This document shows, in pieces, positions 60,610 through 64,000 of a stretch of DNA of 64,000 nucleotides. How positions within the stretch are numbered: position 1 is the first letter of the stretch; each line of letters starts with the position of its first letter. The notes below the pieces were generated by a model. That model had not been told where the DNA came from, ran no database searches, and saw only the letters and a list, made by a program, of their open reading frames with translations. Source of the stretch: Cylindrotheca closterium (Eukaryota; Bacillariophyta; Bacillariophyceae; Bacillariales; Bacillariaceae); the NCBI GenBank assembly GCA_933822405.4, contig CAKOGP040001903.1, positions 151,085 to 215,084 of the forward strand, given 5' to 3'. The translations under genes and the position numbers were made by a program.

Positions 60610-61410
60610 ATGGTTACTAGTCCCAAGTCCATTGATCTTTATCCATATGGAAAGCCTCAAACCGCTGATCCAACGACTGATGGCGCCATTGGGGTAGCCC
60701 CGTCGCCTCGCAAAGGGCTCCATCAAGAAGAAAGAAAGGACCAATATAAGCACCACGAAGGAAGACCGGATATTGTTGCAGAGACTTTGAAGAGGTTGAA
60801 AGAAAATCGAAGCGCGAAAGTTGCTGAGAATCGAAAACGGGGAGATTCTACTCCCTCTAGCCATGACAAGTCTCAAACCGCTGGTCCAAAGACTGCTGGT
60901 GCTAGTGGGGTAGCCTCGTCGTCTCACAAAGGGCCCCATCAAGAAGAGAGAAAGGACCAATATAAGCACCACAAAGGAAGACCAGATCTTGTTACTGATA
61001 CTTTGAAGAGGTCAAAAACAAAGCGAGACAAGAAAGTTGCTGAGAATCGAAAACAACGAGCAGATGCTGATGCTGAGACTCATAAAGGAGTAGAGGACGA
61101 CCGGTATGGAAGGAAGTTTCTGAATGATACCTTCAAGCCGACTCATGCTGAGAACTGTGCTACAAAGAATTGCATGTTTTGTCGGCAGCTGGATGGGGCA
61201 TTTGCACAATCACTTGATGAAACAGAATCCTGTATGCGCAATACGTTGCAGGAAGGGCGTGAGCTTACAAGCCAATCAGTAGTTGTTCCTCCTAGAGAGC
61301 ATCGAGACCAAGACAATGGTGGTGTTGCAGGACCACGAGGTGTTGAGGATGACGACGACCTACTTCAACATGCTGAGCCAGGAGATGAAGAGGATAAAGA
61401 TGACTACTAG
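60610..61410 (+). CDS. Transposon accessory protein 3, about 266 aa, unknown function
   Basis: The open frame extends 5' to 60505, but the only upstream start there is GTG, so the ATG at 60610 (MVTSPKSIDLYPYGK) is chosen. An unseen upstream exon is possible. Two repeats of about 62 residues share HQEERKDQYKHH(E/K)GRPD, TLKR and KVAENRK. A Cys cluster follows (CATKNCMFCRQLDGAFAQS), then an acidic C-terminus (EDDDDLLQHAEPGDEEDKDD). The sequence is highly charged, like a disordered scaffold or nucleic-acid binder. It is 119 bases downstream of protein 2 on the same strand and converges on the transposase. Confidence 0.6.
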   Translation: MVTSPKSIDLYPYGKPQTADPTTDGAIGVAPSPRKGLHQEERKDQYKHHEGRPDIVAETLKRLKENRSAKVAENRKRGDSTPSSHDKSQTAGPKTAGASGVASSSHKGPHQEERKDQYKHHKGRPDLVTDTLKRSKTKRDKKVAENRKQRADADAETHKGVEDDRYGRKFLNDTFKPTHAENCATKNCMFCRQLDGAFAQSLDETESCMRNTLQEGRELTSQSVVVPPREHRDQDNGGVAGPRGVEDDDDLLQHAEPGDEEDKDDY

Positions 61411-61449
61411 AATGACATAGAAAGTAAATACAATTACTCAGAACAGTTT

Positions 61450-62397
61450 CTATTTATCCCCTTCATACGTATCTACAACATCCTCGATCAAAATATCGTA
61501 TAGTGACATCTCTCTTGTGATTCGATACTGAGCCAAGACGCAACAAGCCTCGAAAGCCGAAGCAAATCTATCTTCATTGTGTCGAAATCGCGTGTCCAAG
61601 ATCTTATTTTGCTTCAACAGACTGTTGAAATTTTCGTGTCTCTTGAGAGCTCGACTCTTGAAGAGCCTGACACCAGCATTATCGTGTGCGTTGTAGGTGC
61701 TCATGTGCTTTGGCTCTCCGTTGTAGCCTCGATCTCCGATGGCAGATTGCTTTCGTTTCTTCAGCTCATCTAATAGTCCTTTTTCCCTAAAGATAGTAAT
61801 GTCATTAGTCCCCGCTGGAAATGGACCACGCATCCAAAGCAAACGGTTGTCAACAAGTGAGATTCCCAACTCGTAATCCAAACCAGCTTTGTTATACTTG
61901 TGAGAATAGTATTTCGGATCTTGGCTCCACTCCTTATGCGAGGGCTCGTTGATCCAACAATGAATCCCATCCACTGTCATTACCCATCTTTTCCCCTGCT
62001 GGTAATCGTCTTCCCAAACGATCACCTGGTGCTTCAAGAGCTGAATTTTCTCAATAGTTCCCCAAGCTTTCTCTCTTACCCAATAGTTGGAGTAGTCGAA
62101 CTGGGACGTCAGCTCTTCTTCGGTTGGATACTTTCGTAGATAGTACAGTCCAATCAAGAAATATTTGAGGTCAAGTATTCCTCCCTTGATCTTTGCGCCT
62201 GCAATGTTGGTAATTTGCATGTCGGTGTACACCCAAACTGCAGTGCAGGGAGAAACTCCGAAGTGGTGTTTGAAGCGGAAGACATTAGTCTTTCCCTTGG
62301 CACGCTTGATTCGCCTTTCGCTGTAGCCCTTCAGGGCGAGGCCAGATTCCATCATCTCCGATGGAGTAACGAGATGGTTGATGGGGGGCTCGTCCAT
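61450..62397 (-). CDS. DDE transposase, Harbinger/IS5 (DDE_Tnp_4) type, 315 aa
   Basis: A helical N-terminal region (residues 1-125) precedes the RNase H-like core. The catalytic triad is visible in canonical spacing: D143 in MTVDGIHCWI, D199 in FPAGTNDITIFR and E255 in LKRHENFNSLLK, with the conserved GDRGYNGEP box at 221-229. The AGTNDxxxFR and GDxGY boxes are hallmarks of the PIF/Harbinger and IS5-like family. The frame is complete, so the enzyme may be active. It is transcribed inward from the right repeat array and converges on accessory gene 3. Confidence 0.85.
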   Translation of the reverse strand: MDEPPINHLVTPSEMMESGLALKGYSERRIKRAKGKTNVFRFKHHFGVSPCTAVWVYTDMQITNIAGAKIKGGILDLKYFLIGLYYLRKYPTEEELTSQFDYSNYWVREKAWGTIEKIQLLKHQVIVWEDDYQQGKRWVMTVDGIHCWINEPSHKEWSQDPKYYSHKYNKAGLDYELGISLVDNRLLWMRGPFPAGTNDITIFREKGLLDELKKRKQSAIGDRGYNGEPKHMSTYNAHDNAGVRLFKSRALKRHENFNSLLKQNKILDTRFRHNEDRFASAFEACCVLAQYRITREMSLYDILIEDVVDTYEGDK

Positions 62398-62517
62398 GGA
62401 AGAGATTGATTTGATGAAAATGTGCGTAGAGGAAGGCTCTATCCGACATTCAAATACGTACTTGGGCTAACGCTGATGCGTATGATGTGGCTGCGTCAGT
62501 TTTAAAAAAATGATGTC

Positions 62518-62724
62518 ACGAAACCGATCAAATTCGAAACCGATCAAATTCGAAACCGATCAAAAAAATTGAAACAGATCACTGCGACACGAAACCGATC
62601 AAACGATTTTGAAACCGATCAAAGAAATTGAAACAGATCACTGCGACATGAAACCGATCAATCGATTTTGAAACCGATCAAAGAAATCGAAACAAGTCAC
62701 TGCGACACGAAACCGATCAAAACA
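62518..62724 (+). repeat. Right subterminal array of GAAACCGATCAA units
   Basis: Eight exact AAACCGATCAA words are present, in the same plus-strand orientation as the left array rather than inverted, with the same 58-base higher-order period. It lies about 120 bases upstream of the transposase start on the minus strand. Confidence 0.9.
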
Positions 62725-62808
62725 ATGTTTTTGCCACAGCCATGCCCCGACTCAGGGGTGTATTGAAAACTATTTAGTAATCAAAGAAGTCGGAGTTTGG
62801 AAATCCAG

Positions 62809-62845
62809 AAACGGTTGGTCGACAGACGAGTTGCGGGGGGTCCAG
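62809..62845 (-). repeat. Right terminal inverted repeat
   Basis: This is the partner of 57435-57471 in inverse orientation. The plus strand here ends GGGGGGTCCAG, followed by GTAC. Confidence 0.9.
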
Positions 62846-63233
62846 GTACCGGTATAAAAAAGGAAAAACAAGTACTTCCGAAGTTCTTTTGGCAAGCGGT
62901 CTGCCCTACCGCCGGTACATACATACTGTATGTATATATATCCTTTCTTGCGAATTTTCGACCATCGCATATTCAATATTTTATTATCATCATCCAAAAA
63001 ACAGAACCCGAACTCGCATCTCATTATCTCATTCGAAGTACTGTATCTATCTCCTCTAGCGTTGTATACTCCGGTAGTTGGATGCTGTGAAGATATCTAT
63101 ATTACACTGTCACGTATCATCAGAAGTGTGAATCTCACACAGTCCCATCGATTCTTCGCTCGGTAACGCTCAACAAATACGGAACAAGAAGGATACAGTG
63201 AAGTTTCAAGTATTTCATTGGATACATTATAGT
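62846..63233. other. Intergenic, presumed promoter of the terminal gene
   Basis: AT-rich sequence with GTACC/GGTAC words. No gene is seen. Confidence 0.45.
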
Positions 63234-64000
63234 ATGGCAAAGAAAAGGAATAAGGGTAAGAAGCGTGCGACGAAAAGGCTATATGACGCAGCCCGCAAAG
63301 CGCAGAAGTTGGATATCATCAGTGAAAATGGAGAACCTGATACCCGTGCTTATCAACAAAATGGTCGAGTCGAGCAAGAAATGAAAGAAGAAATTGCTTT
63401 CAATCCCGACGATGCTGATAACGCGAATGTCGATGCCACCGCAAGTATCAGTGATGTTGATTTGGAAAAAACCGTACGGACCTTACAAGTCCTGACTTCG
63501 ACACCCCAGTCCATCGAAATGGTTCGGCATTCCAAACGATTCAAGGAACTCCGACGATTCTTGCACCCATTGGTCGTGCAACAGCTCAAGACCTATGACA
63601 AGGGAATTGATTATCGTCATCGAACGACGGTCCATTTGGCACATCAAGAGTATGGGGCCGCCTTGACATCGCTCCAGGCATGTGCTGATTTGGAACAAAT
63701 TCCCAAGCAAGGAACTATACAACGATGGGTCCGAGAGGTGGATTCTTGCGAAGAAGGCAATCTGAAAATATCTCTCTTGAGTCGGATATTGACCATGGGT
63801 AGCAAAAACCAGCAGGATGATTCAAATTGTAAGACCCACAATATGATTCACCCAGCACAAGATTTAGAAGACGACTACGAAGGAATGAATAAGCACGATC
63901 CAAAGCTCGCCTTGTTACAAGCTCAGCAGGCGCAAAATCAACAACCGACTCAGAGCAAGCATCAGTCAGACTCGGTAAATAAAACTTCTACTGGGATTAC
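63234..64000 (+). CDS. Hypothetical protein, 5' part only (255 codons in window)
   Basis: The frame from the ATG at 63234 is open to the window edge. The N-terminus is strongly basic (MAKKRNKGKKRATKRLYDAA), suggesting a nuclear or nucleolar signal. A helical region follows (MVRHSKRFKELRRFLHP, TTVHLAHQEYGAALTSLQ), then a Gln-rich stretch (LLQAQQAQNQQPTQSKHQ). No domain is recognised. It starts 390 bases beyond the transposon's right end and is likely a host gene, but its 3' part and any introns are unseen. Confidence 0.65.
   Translation, partial: MAKKRNKGKKRATKRLYDAARKAQKLDIISENGEPDTRAYQQNGRVEQEMKEEIAFNPDDADNANVDATASISDVDLEKTVRTLQVLTSTPQSIEMVRHSKRFKELRRFLHPLVVQQLKTYDKGIDYRHRTTVHLAHQEYGAALTSLQACADLEQIPKQGTIQRWVREVDSCEEGNLKISLLSRILTMGSKNQQDDSNCKTHNMIHPAQDLEDDYEGMNKHDPKLALLQAQQAQNQQPTQSKHQSDSVNKTSTGI

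Larger units (their letters stand above)
57435..62845. mobile_element. 5.4 kb multi-gene DNA transposon with 37-bp TIRs
   Basis: The left end (57435-57471) and right end (62809-62845) are inverted repeats matching at 33 of 37 positions, sharing the core CCCCGCAACTCGTCTGTC. GTAC lies outside both ends and may be a four-base target duplication, though it is palindromic and could belong to the TIR. Inside are three plus-strand genes and one minus-strand DDE transposase of the Harbinger/IS5 type (DDE_Tnp_4-like). Two arrays of a 12-base repeat lie just inside the ends. Harbinger elements usually carry a transposase and one Myb-like protein. Here there are three accessory genes, none with a clear Myb domain. 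Confidence 0.85.

Overview
The window reads as nuclear DNA of a diatom, most likely a raphid pennate species. The grounds are intron-poor genes with short GT-AG introns, two proteins carrying the DUF6824 domain (known mainly from diatoms and relatives), small Ser/Lys-rich secretory peptides of silaffin-like style, and both Copia- and Gypsy-type retroelements. No species is claimed. The code is standard: TGA ends ordinary genes.

Layout. 1-3.2 kb: two adjacent minus-strand DUF6824 genes, the first cut by the window edge. 5.9-11 kb: a low-complexity protein, a secreted lipase-fold protein whose nucleophile Ser is Gly, and a three-exon membrane protein. 11.9-12.5 kb: a MITE-like element made of hairpins. 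14.1-24 kb: a large AAA/STAND-type ATPase, an RBR E3 ubiquitin ligase, and an AAA ATPase with an unusual P-loop, a 46-residue Thr run and a +1 frame break. 24.9-31.8 kb: a complete Copia retrotransposon with LTRs that look identical. 31.8-33.1 kb: a degraded duplicate of the RBR ligase region. 35.2-37.6 kb: a membrane-anchored cell-surface protein with a PS-rich stalk and DUF285 repeats. 38-44.3 kb: relics of a Gypsy element (minus strand) and a Copia element (plus strand).

44.7-51.7 kb: a stand-alone nitrate-reductase-type molybdenum domain, a fasciclin-domain secreted protein with a Ser/Lys tail, and a three-exon Golgi-type glycosyltransferase. 53-57 kb: three copies of a 108-residue silaffin-like secretory peptide gene. 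57.4-62.85 kb: a 5.4 kb DNA transposon with 37-bp terminal inverted repeats, a Harbinger/IS5-like DDE transposase, three accessory genes of unknown function, and two subterminal arrays of a short repeat. 63.2 kb to the end: the 5' part of another gene.

Five gene models were rebuilt across introns by reading splice sites: the membrane protein at 9.3-11.0 kb, and the ATPase, RBR, Mo-domain, fasciclin and glycosyltransferase genes. The secreted peptides, fasciclin protein, glycosyltransferase and surface protein suggest a cell-wall or extracellular theme at 35-57 kb, but this is inference. The best candidates for something undescribed are the multi-gene TIR element and the homogenised silaffin-like peptide family.
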